The translations under genes were made by a program, and so were the position numbers. The notes under the pieces were generated by a model. That model worked only from the letters and a program-made list of their open reading frames with translations. It had not been told where the DNA came from and made no database searches. 64,000 nucleotides of DNA from Planctomycetaceae bacterium (GTDB taxonomy: Bacteria > Planctomycetota > Phycisphaerae > Tepidisphaerales > Tepidisphaeraceae). The stretch is from positions 124,001-188,000 of the forward strand of contig JAIYCY010000032.1 of assembly GCA_027487775.1 (NCBI GenBank). Direction: 5' to 3'. Below are positions 7,897 to 18,244 of this stretch, one piece after another; position 1 is the first letter of the stretch, and each line of letters starts with the position of its first letter.

Positions 7897-9501
7897 ATGC
7901 CGTTCACCTACGAACCGACCCTTCAGACCGGATCAGACGACACTGTTTACCGCAAGCTCGATATAGGCGGGGTTGAAACCATCGACGCCAGCGGGCGGAA
8001 GTTTTTGAAGGTGGCGCGGGAGACACTTCGCGAGCTCGCAAGGCAGGCGATCAGCGACATCAACTTCTATCTCCGCCCGGCGCACCTTCAGCAACTTGCT
8101 TCCGAGCTCAAAGATCCAGAAGCCTCTGACAACGATCGCTTCGTCATCTACACGCATTTGCAGAATGCCGTCGTGAGCGCGGCGGGCAAACTTCCCGGCT
8201 GTCAGGACACGGGAACCGCCATCGTGCTCGGTAAAAAAGGGCAGTACGTCCTGACCGACACCGACGACGCCCAAGCGCTCTCCGAAGGCATCTGGCAGAC
8301 CTATCAGGAACGCAACCTTCGCTACTCGCAGATCGCGCCGCTCGAAATGTTCAAGGAGAAAAACACGGCGAGCAATCTGCCCGCGCAGATCGATCTGCTC
8401 GTCGACACCGGCGATGAATACAAGTTTCTTTTCATGGCCAAGGGCGGGGGAAGTGCGAACAAGATGTATCTCTACCAGGCGACGCCCGCCGTCCTGAACG
8501 AGAAGGATTTCGAGGCCTTCGTGCGATCAAAGCTCAAGGAGATCGGCACGAGCGCATGTCCGCCCTATCACCTCGCGGTCGTCGTCGGCGGCACGAGTGC
8601 TGAGACAACGATGAAGACGCTGAAGCTCGCGACCGCGCACGATCTTGACCACCTTCCCGAGACCGGATCGGCGGGCGGACGGGCGTTTCGCGACCGCGCG
8701 TGGGAAGCCAGGATTCTCAAGATCGCGCAGGAGTCGCGTATCGGCGCACAGTTCGGCGGGAAATATTTCGCACATGACGTCCGCGTGATCCGACTTCCAA
8801 GACACGCCGCCAGCATGCCCATCGGTATCGGCGTTTCATGCTCTGCAGACCGTCAGATCAAAGCCAAGATCACCGCCTCAGGCGTCTACCTCGAACAGCT
8901 TGAGTTCCATCCGGAAAAGTATCTGCCCAAGGAACAGCCCGAACTCGCCCCGCCGGTCAAAATCGATCTGAACGCGGGCATGGACGCGGTCCGCGCGGTC
9001 CTCACCCGATTCCCCGTCAAGACGCGACTGGAACTCAGCGGCCCGCTCATCGTCGCGCGCGACGCCGCCCACGCGCGCCTTCGCCAGATGCTCGACGAAG
9101 GAAAGCCGATGCCCGATTACTTCAAGCAGTTCCCCATCTACTATGCCGGCCCGGCCAAGACACCCGAAGGCATGGCATCCGGAAGTTTCGGTCCGACCAC
9201 CGCAGGCCGCATGGACGCCTTCGTCGATCTGTTCCAATCACACGGCGCGAGCATGGTGATGATCGCCAAGGGCAACCGCTCCAAGGTCGTCACCGATGCC
9301 TGCCACAAGCACGGCGGATTCTATCTCGGATCGATCGGCGGGCCTGCTGCGATCCTGGCGCAGTCGAACATCAAGAAGGTCGATCTCATCGATTTTGAGG
9401 ATCTGGGCATGGAGGCGATCCGAAAGATCGAAGTCGTCAACTTCCCGGCCTTTATCGTCGTCGATGACAAGGGCAACGATTTTTTCGAACAATTGGGGTA
9501 G
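7897..9501 (+). CDS. fumarate hydratase class I (iron-sulfur type)
   Basis: A 534-residue enzyme interconverting fumarate and malate in the TCA cycle. Three cysteines for the oxygen-sensitive [4Fe-4S] cluster are in the expected contexts: [23 protein letters not shown] and [11 protein letters not shown]. The C-terminal swivelling domain is present ([36 protein letters not shown]). Both alpha- and beta-type domains are fused in one chain, as in E. coli FumA/FumB. The start at 7897 has GGAG upstream; 18 more residues are open 5' but are not conserved. Confidence 0.95.
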   Translation: MPFTYEPTLQTGSDDTVYRKLDIGGVETIDASGRKFLKVARETLRELARQAISDINFYLRPAHLQQLASELKDPEASDNDRFVIYTHLQNAVVSAAGKLPGCQDTGTAIVLGKKGQYVLTDTDDAQALSEGIWQTYQERNLRYSQIAPLEMFKEKNTASNLPAQIDLLVDTGDEYKFLFMAKGGGSANKMYLYQATPAVLNEKDFEAFVRSKLKEIGTSACPPYHLAVVVGGTSAETTMKTLKLATAHDLDHLPETGSAGGRAFRDRAWEARILKIAQESRIGAQFGGKYFAHDVRVIRLPRHAASMPIGIGVSCSADRQIKAKITASGVYLEQLEFHPEKYLPKEQPELAPPVKIDLNAGMDAVRAVLTRFPVKTRLELSGPLIVARDAAHARLRQMLDEGKPMPDYFKQFPIYYAGPAKTPEGMASGSFGPTTAGRMDAFVDLFQSHGASMVMIAKGNRSKVVTDACHKHGGFYLGSIGGPAAILAQSNIKKVDLIDFEDLGMEAIRKIEVVNFPAFIVVDDKGNDFFEQLG

Positions 9502-9582
9502 ATCTCGACACGACGTGGAGTGGATGAACTCACTTGATCGTCAAGTTCACAGAATCACTCAACTGTCGTAGGCTGGGGTTCC

Positions 9583-9813
9583 ATGGGACGATTTGCAGTC
9601 GACATCGAGGTGGTCGAGGTGCCGGGACTCGGCGTGCAGGTCGACGTGCCGCAACAGGGACAAGCCCCCGCCGACGGCTCGACGCGTTACCGCATCGCCG
9701 GACGCGGTCGGTTCGAAAAGCCTCCGCCCACCTTCGCCGACCGCGCCGAGCTCGACACGTGGCTCAAGCTCCAGCAAAAGCGCGGACTCTCCGTCGAACG
9801 CATCGGACGGTAG
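9583..9813 (+). CDS. 76-aa hypothetical protein
   Basis: A short ORF ending 28 bases before the convergent HD-hydrolase gene. The product is mixed alpha/beta in composition (MGRFAVDIEVVEVPGLGVQV, then DRAELDTWLKLQQKRGLSVE) and begins 82 bases after fumarase. Amino-acid composition looks coding, but I recognise no family and the ribosome-binding site is only a G-rich run. It could be a shadow. Confidence 0.45.
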   Translation: MGRFAVDIEVVEVPGLGVQVDVPQQGQAPADGSTRYRIAGRGRFEKPPPTFADRAELDTWLKLQQKRGLSVERIGR

Positions 9814-9841
9814 GCCAGACGTCAGCATTCCATCGCCAGAG

Positions 9842-11110
9842 TCATCCACGCACGGCACGCACGGCCGCGTCACGATAGGTCTCGCTGACGTGGATGCGTC
9901 TAAACCCTAGCTGCCGATTCAAGGCTTCGGTCATCGGTGACATTTCCGCGATATCGCTAGACGTGCCATCGGGTCTTTGAATCACGATCCCGCGCACGCG
10001 CTCGTCGGCCGGATCGAATCGATAGGGTGTGTCTGTCGCCTCGTCGTAGAAAAGGTCATATTCCGGATCACCGCCCGCATCCAGCACCGCCTGCGCAGCT
10101 CGCACGAACGCCTGCTGCGGCTCTGGATCGTTGGACACGTCGATCGACTTGTACAACTTGCGAAACAGCAGTCCGTGCGACAGCTTCGCGAGGGGCCCGT
10201 CCTCGCTCGATCGCGCCCAGACCTTGAAACACTGCATCAGCGTCACATCATCCAGATCCACAAATTCTTCCATCGACAATCGCTGTCCGCCCAGAGCCCG
10301 CCCCACGCCCGAATCACGGCCCGGCCAGGGCAGGCGATCCTGCACCGCCAATCGCCTCGCCCGGCGCAGCGCGAGCTTGAGCATTCCTTCTGCGCTTCGC
10401 ACGACCTTGTGAAAATAGACGTTGCGATACATGTGATATCGCGCGGTCAAAAACCCCTCCACCGCGCTCAATGCTTTGGGCAGAATCACCAGCCGCTCGA
10501 GCGACGGCGCGACCGCCATCGCCTGCACCAGCCATCCGAGATCGAATCGACCGTAACGCGATCCGGTCATCAGATTGTCGCGCAACAGATAGTCCAGACG
10601 ATCCGCATCCAGCGTCGAACTCAAAACGTCGCACAAAAATCGCTTCGGCCAGCGCCCGTGTAACATCCCCGCCACCTGCTCGGGCAAAAGCGGGTCATGC
10701 TGAATCAAGAGTTGATGAATCTCACTCTCCGGGTCGTTGATGACACGCAACGTCAATCGCTCGTGATGCACGCCCGTCACACGCTCAAACACATGCGAAA
10801 AGGGTCCATGCCCAAGATCATGAAGAAGAGCTGCAACGAGGCACACGCCGCGTTCATGCGGATCGATTGTCGTCAATCGCCCGAGGCGATCGAGCATCAG
10901 CCTGGCCGTCTGCATCACGCCGATGCTGTGAGCGTATCGCGAATGATCCGCACCGGGATACGCCAGATGTGCCATGCCGAGCTGTCTGATCCGGCGCAGC
11001 CGTTGGAACTCTCGAGCATTCAGCAGGCGAAACAGCAGCCCGTCCACCGGATCGCTCGTGTCAAGCACGATCACGTCGTGTACAGGATCGCGAATCAGTT
11101 TTTCCGCCAT
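9842..11110 (-). CDS. HD-superfamily phosphohydrolase (SAMHD1/dGTPase-like)
   Basis: A 422-residue metal-dependent phosphohydrolase of the COG1078 type. Motifs are the N-terminal IRDPVHDVI, RLRRIRQLGMAHLAYPGADHSRYAHS (first His), ALLHDLGHGPFSH (the HD pair), and LDADRLDYLLRDN (the distal Asp). Relatives hydrolyse dNTPs, but the substrate here is not predictable. The start at 11110 follows AAGG by 7 bases; the longer frame to 11191 would overlap the upstream gene. It is the last gene of the minus-strand VWA block, 53 bases after the NPCBM-like gene, so it may be co-transcribed. Confidence 0.88.
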   Translation of the reverse strand: MAEKLIRDPVHDVIVLDTSDPVDGLLFRLLNAREFQRLRRIRQLGMAHLAYPGADHSRYAHSIGVMQTARLMLDRLGRLTTIDPHERGVCLVAALLHDLGHGPFSHVFERVTGVHHERLTLRVINDPESEIHQLLIQHDPLLPEQVAGMLHGRWPKRFLCDVLSSTLDADRLDYLLRDNLMTGSRYGRFDLGWLVQAMAVAPSLERLVILPKALSAVEGFLTARYHMYRNVYFHKVVRSAEGMLKLALRRARRLAVQDRLPWPGRDSGVGRALGGQRLSMEEFVDLDDVTLMQCFKVWARSSEDGPLAKLSHGLLFRKLYKSIDVSNDPEPQQAFVRAAQAVLDAGGDPEYDLFYDEATDTPYRFDPADERVRGIVIQRPDGTSSDIAEMSPMTEALNRQLGFRRIHVSETYRDAAVRAVRG

Positions 11111-11163
11111 GACTTTGCCTTCTCTTCGCGACACGCTGGGTTGCAGGTGCGTCTGGTCACAAT

Positions 11164-12618
11164 CTATCGCAGCAATGCAGCATCGACCCAATGAAGCTCA
11201 TCATCCACACCAAATCGGCTTCCGAAATCGACTTCGAGTCTCACGATCCTGCGGCCTGTGACGTCAATATCGATCACACCACCGACCTCGCCGGCCCGCA
11301 ATCCCAGGTTCTCGTGCAGCATCGTGTCGTCGCCCCAGATCCTCGCTGTCACATCCGCACGGCGCGCCATCCTCGGCACCGAAACACTCAATCGAAGTCG
11401 CTTCGCATCACCCACCTCATAACTCAACACCGTCCGGGCTCGCACCGAGATCGTACGGCGCGCAGCCGACACATACTTCACTTGTAAATGGCCCGCGTCG
11501 CCAAAATACGATTCCGATTTTGCCTCGATCGGCGTCGCATCCACGAGCCATCGCACCGATCCTGACATCGGCCGAAGCGATGCCAACTCATCAGCGCGAT
11601 AGCTGAATGTCGCCCCGAACGCCTGTCCGGAGATCTCGCCTTTCTGCATTGATGGCGACCGGAGCCGAACACGTTCGCCGAGCCTTGTCTCTACGATCCA
11701 AGTCGATCCGTCGGCTCCTTGGGTTTGCCCCGATGCATCGTTCCCCGGCGTGCCGATCTCCGGCGTGCCGTTTGTTGTCGCCCCGTCGTCCGTCGCGACC
11801 TCGGCCAGTTGCACCGACACGACATCCTTCCAATCCGCGCGGCCACCGCTCTCACCCTCGACCGCCACGCCGGCTTCGTCCATGCGATCGACGATCCCGG
11901 TCAGCACTTCTCCATTGCCCAGATGCACATGATCCACGTCCTGCCGCCGCGATTGCTCCGATGAAAGACCGCTCGATCGATCGTTCGATGGATTCAACGT
12001 CGGACTCATCGACGCCCGCCAGAATCCACGGACGCTGCCCAGTGGCACACGGATCACGACATCCCCGCGTCGCCAAAGCAGTTGCTCTCCGCCGACCGAA
12101 TCCATCGTCACCGGCTCACCCAGCATCCGCACGCCGCTGTTCATCGACATCCACCAAAGCGAGTCCAACTCCTCCTTCAATTCGGACTCGGTGGCTCGAT
12201 CGCCATCGATCACGCCTGCGTGAGAACGACTGGACGATAGATCAAATGCTTCGATCGATGCCACGCGACTCATCTCAACGCGCCTGCTCGTTCCATCGCT
12301 TGCGCGCACGGTCACGCCAGCGGCGTCGAATTGCTCGATCTTTCCATCGATCCGTTCGAAGGCATCGTCCAAAATCGACGCCGCCCAGCCGTCGCTTGCA
12401 TTCGTTTCGACTGCATCCTGCGTCGCTTCCGCCGTCGACGCGCGCGTGATTCGATCTGAAGTCCAGATGCAACCGAACCACCCGATCGCCACGCAGACGC
12501 ACATGATGCGCACGCGAGCGCTGACAGAAGTTTCAACGCGACGATCGATTCGAAGACGTTGTCGCAGCGGCCCGCAAGGCAGATTTTCCGTTCGGTTTTG
12601 TGTCGCTTGACGGCTCAT
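11164..12618 (-). CDS. secreted protein with C-terminal NPCBM-like domain
   Basis: A 484-residue protein with a single N-terminal hydrophobic segment (about residues 38-53), beta-rich middle modules (GKIEQFDAAGVTVRASDG and EVLTGIVDRMDEAGVAVEGE look like repeats of one small beta module) and a C-terminal domain. The C-terminal domain ends in RRIVRLEVDFGSRFGVDDEL followed by HWVDAALL. That ending resembles the NPCBM/NEW2 carbohydrate-binding fold common in planctomycetes. Its start overlaps the stop of the preceding toroid-repeat gene by 4 bases (ATGA), indicating translational coupling. Function is unknown; it is presumably an extracytoplasmic partner of the cluster. Confidence 0.7.
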   Translation of the reverse strand: MSRQATQNRTENLPCGPLRQRLRIDRRVETSVSARVRIMCVCVAIGWFGCIWTSDRITRASTAEATQDAVETNASDGWAASILDDAFERIDGKIEQFDAAGVTVRASDGTSRRVEMSRVASIEAFDLSSSRSHAGVIDGDRATESELKEELDSLWWMSMNSGVRMLGEPVTMDSVGGEQLLWRRGDVVIRVPLGSVRGFWRASMSPTLNPSNDRSSGLSSEQSRRQDVDHVHLGNGEVLTGIVDRMDEAGVAVEGESGGRADWKDVVSVQLAEVATDDGATTNGTPEIGTPGNDASGQTQGADGSTWIVETRLGERVRLRSPSMQKGEISGQAFGATFSYRADELASLRPMSGSVRWLVDATPIEAKSESYFGDAGHLQVKYVSAARRTISVRARTVLSYEVGDAKRLRLSVSVPRMARRADVTARIWGDDTMLHENLGLRAGEVGGVIDIDVTGRRIVRLEVDFGSRFGVDDELHWVDAALLR

Positions 12619-13763
12619 GTGCCCGGCCCTTTCCCGCTGAAGACCGGCAGATATCTGTTGGGCATCTGCAGGATGATCAGCGCCATCGCGGTCGCATATT
12701 CCTCGGTTACATCACGACTCCACGCGCCCGTCGTTCGATCCTGCCGGGCGATCAGTTCCTCGCGAATGGCAGGAAACCACCGATTCCACCACTCCCCGCC
12801 CGCCAGCATCATCGACTGCACCGCGTAGTAATGTCCGTAAAAGTAGTGCGACTGTTCCTGCGCGCCCTGCCCCGGTCGAAATCGATCGATATAAGCCAGG
12901 CCACGCTCGACTTCCGGGCCTTCGGTCACGCCGGCGTAAAACAACGTCGCCACGCCAGCGGCACTTCGCGGAAACATGCTCCCATCCTGCCCCAGCATGT
13001 ATCTGAAGCCGCCGTCAGAGTTCTGACACTTCTTCACATACTCGATGGCACGCTCGATGACCCGGCGATCCACCTTGATTCCCGCATCTCGCGCCGCTCG
13101 CAGCGCCATCACCTGACAGATCGTTACACTCACATCCGCATCCAGCGGCATCGGCGTGTATCGCCATCCACCCTCACGGTTCTGCGCCCGCTGAATCAGA
13201 TTGACCGCCGCCTGAAGCTTCTCCTTCACGCGGTCGTCCCCTGTCATCCCATACACTTCTGCAAGCATCAGCGTCGCGAATCCGTGCGCGTACATTGATC
13301 CGTGCGAATCTTCACCACTCAGCAATCCGGAATCCTGAGCCGAATCCAACACGAAATTCACCGCCCGCTCAACCTGCTCACCATACTGACCCCGCCCCGG
13401 CAAATTGCCCGCGCTCATCAAGGCGATCGCGGCAATCGACGTGATCGCACTGTTGCCAAACGATCCGTCCGCCTGCTGCCGAGACACCAGAAACTCCATC
13501 CCACGGACAACCGCCCGCTCAAGCTCAGGCGTGATCTCGCCGCCCGTCAGCGGACTCTGACTCTCGAGCGGTCTGGCTTCTGCTTGCACTGCACTTGGAT
13601 CCTCCGCATGAATACGCTCCGGCACGAGAACGCCGAACACAGAAATCGCCACGACTCCTGCTCGCAGCGATAGCGATCGTTGACGCCTCGGTCTTGCGGA
13701 TCGAGTTCGCGCGATTTCCAATGAATTCAAACTGTGATTCTCGGCCATCTTTTCTCCAGTCAT
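12615..13763 (-). CDS. prenyltransferase/squalene-oxidase-repeat (alpha/alpha toroid) protein
   Basis: A 382-residue protein with a basic N-terminus, a hydrophobic segment (LRAGVVAISVFGVLV) and QxxxGSF/GG-type repeats typical of alpha/alpha-toroid proteins: RQQADGSFGNSA, RAQNREGGWRYTP, KCQNSDGGFRYM, RQDRTTGAWS. A DADVSVT run sits where cyclases carry DxDD, but the protein is far shorter than hopene cyclases (about 650 aa), so I do not call it an enzyme. Two usable starts exist: 13763 (GGAGG upstream, and ATGA overlap with the large coiled-coil gene) and 13748 (GGAG upstream). I keep 13763 because of the coupling. It is probably exported. Confidence 0.8.
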   Translation of the reverse strand: MTGEKMAENHSLNSLEIARTRSARPRRQRSLSLRAGVVAISVFGVLVPERIHAEDPSAVQAEARPLESQSPLTGGEITPELERAVVRGMEFLVSRQQADGSFGNSAITSIAAIALMSAGNLPGRGQYGEQVERAVNFVLDSAQDSGLLSGEDSHGSMYAHGFATLMLAEVYGMTGDDRVKEKLQAAVNLIQRAQNREGGWRYTPMPLDADVSVTICQVMALRAARDAGIKVDRRVIERAIEYVKKCQNSDGGFRYMLGQDGSMFPRSAAGVATLFYAGVTEGPEVERGLAYIDRFRPGQGAQEQSHYFYGHYYAVQSMMLAGGEWWNRWFPAIREELIARQDRTTGAWSRDVTEEYATAMALIILQMPNRYLPVFSGKGPGT

Positions 13764-16700
13764 CGCGCACCTCCCGTTGAAGATCCGCCGCTGCTTTCGA
13801 CGCTGATCGACCGACTATAGTCTTCGATCAATCGACGATAACGTTCGACAATTTCATCGTCTCGACTCTCCAGCACAGGCCCACGCAGTCGCGGACTGAT
13901 CCTTCCCCACTCCTCGGCGGTCTCTTCGAGAGACGTCCCGCTCCGCCCATCGTCACGACCGCCCGCGGCATTCCCGCCCGCCGCGCTTCCGTTCGACGCG
14001 CTCGACGCCGACGCGCTACCCGCCTCGCTCGAACCACCCGAAGCCTGCGACTGCTCCTCACCTTCGCCCGGCTTGGGTCGATTCCCTTGCCCCTGCGAAG
14101 CCGACGCGCTCGAGCTTCCGCCTCCCTGCTGTTGTCGCGCCTGCTCGATCATCGCATCCAGATCTCGCACGATTTTCTCCTGAATCTCCTGCGTGCGCGA
14201 TCCCACATCACCCGCAACCTCGAGGCGCACCCGCGACTTGGTCATCCCTTCGCCCAGACGCCTCACCAGTTGATCTTGCTGATCCGCGCCCGCATCTCCG
14301 CCCAAAAGGTCGCCCTCAAAGTTCGCATCATCCTCCGACTTCTCGTCCTCCTGCAATAGCCCCGACACGTCGGTTGGCTCTTCGCCCAGCGTCACCTGCC
14401 CGCGACTCGCCCGGGCAAGCATCTCATTCAGCACCCCGCGAAGCGAAGACTGTTCTTCACCCAATCGCGCCGTCGCGGCTTTGTTCTCCGCCACGGCCCC
14501 CTCGATCGCAGCCCTCACGGCATCGGCATCTGCAGGAGCTGCAACATTAGCATCGACATCGACGCCCACCTTCGCTTCCGCGACGCGTTTCGATTCCGCG
14601 TCGCGTTTCAGAGCTGCGCCTGCGACATCGAGCTGCTTTGTTTCGTTGTTGATTCCTTCCTGTAGCGCCTTGGCCAACCTCAATTCCGCCTCGGTCGGCA
14701 CCTCCATCGGGGGCTGCCCCGCTCCGCCTTCTCCCGCCCCACCGCCGGCGGCGTTCTCGAATCGCTCTTCGCGCGGCTCGATTTTCAAACCTTCGAGGAT
14801 CGCATCGATGTCCTTAAGCACGCCCGCCTGCAATGTCTGCGTAGCGCGCGACGTTGTTCCTTCGGCAATCTTTTGTCTTGCATCTTCGGTCCGACCGATG
14901 GCACGTTCGTTTGTCCAGACAAAGATCGTCGATTGCAGTCCCTCAAGCTGCTGCTGCTGCGCCCGCAAACCCTCAGCCACGATCCCCTGGTCGCCCGGCA
15001 ATCGCCCGAGGCGGACGCTATCCGCCCGCCCCAATCGGCCTGCTTCATCGCGTGCCGACTCGATTCGCTGCGTCTCGGCCATCACCTTCACATGCTCTTC
15101 ACGGATGCGTTCGAACGCGGCACGAATCGCTTCGGTCTGCTGCGCGCGAAGTTGCTCGTCGTTCTTTCGTTCCTGCTCCAACACAATTTCGTTCGCCTCG
15201 AGCAAAGCCACAAGCGCCGCCGACTGCGCATCCAGCGCCGCCGTCCAAGGCGAACCCGCCGCGTTCATATCACGCAGACTCACCAGCGCGCGTTCCATCA
15301 ATGTCGCGGCCCGCAGCAGTCTCGCCGACGGCTCGGCTCCGTCTTCGATGTCCGCCGCCTTGGTTCCAATATCGCGTGTGTTTCGCTCGGTCTGCGCCTG
15401 CTGCGTCACCAGTCGATCAGGCCTCACGCCTTCGATGGCATCCGCACCCTCGCGCCCCGACAGCCTCAGCCAGTCCGCGAGAAGCCGCTCACCGACCGCA
15501 CGCGCCGCAGCCGGTCCCTGGATCGTCAGGTTGTCGAGATTGTGCCCCGCCTGTCTTTTGATCAATCGCTCGATCTGTTCACGCAATTCCGCAATCTGCT
15601 TCTTGAGTTCCTCCAGCTTGCGTTGCTGCGCGCCACGCAGTTGCCCGACGATCTGTTGAAGACCGAGTTCTGCCTGCTGTTGCGATTGACGTGCCGCCGA
15701 AGCCCGATTCTGCCCCACAGAGCCCGCCGCCGATCGTTGCTGCTGACTCGTCTGCTGGCTGCGCGCCGATCGCGCTGCCTGTCGCATGGCCTCTGCGGTC
15801 GACGGGTCGCTGCTGCTCAACTGCTCCGCGGTCTGCTCCATGCGCTCCGCCAGCGCATCGGTCCGATCCGCCGCTTTCTCCTGCTCACTCGCGATCCTCG
15901 CAAGTTCTTCCCGATCCTCCGCCGACACATCCTGCATGCGACGCCCGGCGTTCCGTTGCATCACCGCATCAGCTTCGCGTGAAAGTCGTCTTTGGTTCTC
16001 CAGCAGACCCTGCGCCGATTCCAGCATCTGCTCAAGCGATCCTGCATCCTCCATTCGCTCGATCGCACGCGACAATTCATCCGATGCCTGCTGTTGACGC
16101 TCTTCCGCAGTCTTTAGCTCTGCAGACCGATCCCCGGCGCTACGGCCCGATTCTCCCGAGCGTCCAAGCGCCTGCATCGCCGCCCGCATCGATTCACCCG
16201 CGGTCTCACGCAATTGCTTCGACACCTCGTCGGCGAGTTCTCGCAACGGATCACCGCCTGCTTCCATCGTCGGTCGATTCTCAGCCAGTCGCTCGGCGAG
16301 TTGTTCCAATCGATCCGCCGCTTGTCTTACCATTGAGGCTGCGCCGGATTGCTGCTGTTGCAATCGTCGCGCGATCGCACGATCGGCCTCGTCGCTCGTC
16401 TGCTTGTTCTCCAGATCGCGAGCCAAATCGCCCGCCTCGCTTCGCGAACGATCCGTCGCGTTTCGCGCCTGCACCACCGCCGACCGCGCGGCCCGCAACT
16501 CGTCCATCGCACGCGCGATCAGTTGATCCTGACTGATGATCCGCAACCTCACGCGCTGCGACTCCACATGCGGATGTCGCACGCCATCAATCTCATAGTT
16601 GTCCTGACCGCGCAGCCAGATTTCCAGGATCGTCCCAGGCTCAAGTCCCGATGCTTCTGACGTCATCCCCGCAGCCGCTGCCAGCTCGCGCAGAGGCAGT

Positions 16701-18190
16701 TCATCCCGCAACCTAAACCGTCGCACCGTGCCATCACCATCCAGCACCTCCCAATTCACATTCGGGCGATCCCCGCGTCGCTCACCTCCGGCCACAAGCG
16801 GAACCACCGCCTCGGCCGTCTCACTTCCCACACGCACGACGCACAGCGAAACCCAGTCGATCCCGAAATCATCCTCCACCAGAGCCGACATCGGAACCAC
16901 CGCGTCCGCCGTCCGATCTCCAGCGTCCCTGGGATTTTCGATCACGATCCGGGGCAGTGCGTCTGTCTTCACGCTCACCGGAATCTCCCGCGTGCTTGCC
17001 GATCGGATACCCCGCTCGTCCGTCGCCTCCAAGCGAAGTTTCACCGACTCCCGCGCGATCCAACTCAACTCAAAAGCACGATCCTCACCCGTCATCGCAA
17101 TCGTGATATCCCCTGCAACCTCGCCCGACGCCCTCCTCGCCTCGACCGACACGCCGTCCGATCGGATCGGGCGATTCGACGAAAGTCCGATTCGCACGCG
17201 CGACCCTTCAACCACCTCGATCAATTCAGGCATCGGCGACACGCGACCGGCATTCGATCTGCCCATGTTCGACAGGGCACTCGCAGCATACGTCGGCGGC
17301 TCGACTTCCATCCACGTGCCGCTTAGCACCGGACGTGGAAGCACCTCAAAGCGCAACGACTCCGTCTCTCCGTCCCCCGCCCTTACCCTGACCTGCCATT
17401 TCCCCGCCCGTTCTGCATCACGCAGTCGCGGCGTCAGCTTTGCAACGAACCTTCCGTCTGCATCACGAGATATCTGCTCGCGCCGCTCTGATCCAGATTC
17501 ATCCACCACAATCAAGACCGGCGACAGCCGCGACGAATCTCCACGACGCACATCCAGCGGAATCTCCAGACTCTGACCCGCTGGCCATTCCGATGGAATC
17601 TCGCCTGCAAAGGCGATCTCCACGCGTTTCGGCCATTCCGCATTCGCAAGCGGGTTGAACAATCGCTTCAGCACAATCCCTCGCAGCTCGTCGCTCAGAG
17701 AGAGAAACCCGCTCACCACGATCAGCATTGAAATCGCCGCGCCGATCATCCACCGCATCGCGATCGCCGGTTCAAGCACGCGATCCATCCGCACGGTCGC
17801 CGCGATCGAGCCTGCTTCATCGATCACCTGCGACTGCATCCGATCCGAGCCCGGTACCCGCGCCCTGGCAAAGGCTACGGCGCTGCGCAGTCGTCCTTCA
17901 AACACCGGATAAATCGACTCCAGTCGACTCGCAATCACATCCACGTCCGCAGCGTTCTTCTGTGGACGAACGAGCTTCCTCCACACGATCAAACCCACCA
18001 CGAACATCCCCGCGAGCACGAGCATCGTTCGAGGCACCGTCGGTAACCGTAGCACATAGTCGATCAGCACCACGCCCAAGAGCACCCCAACCAACGACAC
18101 CACAACCCATCCAAGCCCCAACACAAGAGACAATCGCCGCGCCTTGGTCGCAACGCCTTCGATCCGTCCGATGAGTTCTTCACCATTCAT
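13760..18190 (-). CDS. 1476-aa membrane-anchored coiled-coil protein (DUF4175-like)
   Basis: The N-terminus has two membrane helices (about 20-45 and 53-70) and a third near 148-168 (MIGAAISMLIVVSGFLSL). A region of Ig-like beta modules follows to about residue 560, then some 600 residues of Gln/Ala/Arg/Glu-rich coiled coil, then a Ser/Gly/Ala-rich linker. It ends in a short module (EEWGRISPRLRG, then YRRLIEDYSRSIS). I recall this WG...YRxLIExY ending from other planctomycete proteins of MoxR/VWA clusters. The start has AAGGA 9 bases upstream. Its stop overlaps the next gene by 4 bases. A structural or tethering role is inferred; nothing catalytic is visible. Confidence 0.8.
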   Translation of the reverse strand: MNGEELIGRIEGVATKARRLSLVLGLGWVVVSLVGVLLGVVLIDYVLRLPTVPRTMLVLAGMFVVGLIVWRKLVRPQKNAADVDVIASRLESIYPVFEGRLRSAVAFARARVPGSDRMQSQVIDEAGSIAATVRMDRVLEPAIAMRWMIGAAISMLIVVSGFLSLSDELRGIVLKRLFNPLANAEWPKRVEIAFAGEIPSEWPAGQSLEIPLDVRRGDSSRLSPVLIVVDESGSERREQISRDADGRFVAKLTPRLRDAERAGKWQVRVRAGDGETESLRFEVLPRPVLSGTWMEVEPPTYAASALSNMGRSNAGRVSPMPELIEVVEGSRVRIGLSSNRPIRSDGVSVEARRASGEVAGDITIAMTGEDRAFELSWIARESVKLRLEATDERGIRSASTREIPVSVKTDALPRIVIENPRDAGDRTADAVVPMSALVEDDFGIDWVSLCVVRVGSETAEAVVPLVAGGERRGDRPNVNWEVLDGDGTVRRFRLRDELPLRELAAAAGMTSEASGLEPGTILEIWLRGQDNYEIDGVRHPHVESQRVRLRIISQDQLIARAMDELRAARSAVVQARNATDRSRSEAGDLARDLENKQTSDEADRAIARRLQQQQSGAASMVRQAADRLEQLAERLAENRPTMEAGGDPLRELADEVSKQLRETAGESMRAAMQALGRSGESGRSAGDRSAELKTAEERQQQASDELSRAIERMEDAGSLEQMLESAQGLLENQRRLSREADAVMQRNAGRRMQDVSAEDREELARIASEQEKAADRTDALAERMEQTAEQLSSSDPSTAEAMRQAARSARSQQTSQQQRSAAGSVGQNRASAARQSQQQAELGLQQIVGQLRGAQQRKLEELKKQIAELREQIERLIKRQAGHNLDNLTIQGPAAARAVGERLLADWLRLSGREGADAIEGVRPDRLVTQQAQTERNTRDIGTKAADIEDGAEPSARLLRAATLMERALVSLRDMNAAGSPWTAALDAQSAALVALLEANEIVLEQERKNDEQLRAQQTEAIRAAFERIREEHVKVMAETQRIESARDEAGRLGRADSVRLGRLPGDQGIVAEGLRAQQQQLEGLQSTIFVWTNERAIGRTEDARQKIAEGTTSRATQTLQAGVLKDIDAILEGLKIEPREERFENAAGGGAGEGGAGQPPMEVPTEAELRLAKALQEGINNETKQLDVAGAALKRDAESKRVAEAKVGVDVDANVAAPADADAVRAAIEGAVAENKAATARLGEEQSSLRGVLNEMLARASRGQVTLGEEPTDVSGLLQEDEKSEDDANFEGDLLGGDAGADQQDQLVRRLGEGMTKSRVRLEVAGDVGSRTQEIQEKIVRDLDAMIEQARQQQGGGSSSASASQGQGNRPKPGEGEEQSQASGGSSEAGSASASSASNGSAAGGNAAGGRDDGRSGTSLEETAEEWGRISPRLRGPVLESRDDEIVERYRRLIEDYSRSISVESSGGSSTGGAR

Positions 18191-18244
18191 CGCTCACGTC
18201 CTTATTCTCACAGGCACAACACTCTCCGAGCCCAAGCATCATCT

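Noticed and set aside
12615-13763. Squalene-hopene cyclase
   Set aside because: Only 382 residues with toroid repeats and no clear DxDD catalytic motif, and an export-like N-terminus. Called a toroid-repeat protein instead.
14481-15982. Long plus-strand open frames (up to 392 aa) inside the coiled-coil gene
   Set aside because: GC-rich antisense frames opposite a strongly coding gene. Composition is Ser/Arg/Pro/Cys-rich and no domain is recognisable.
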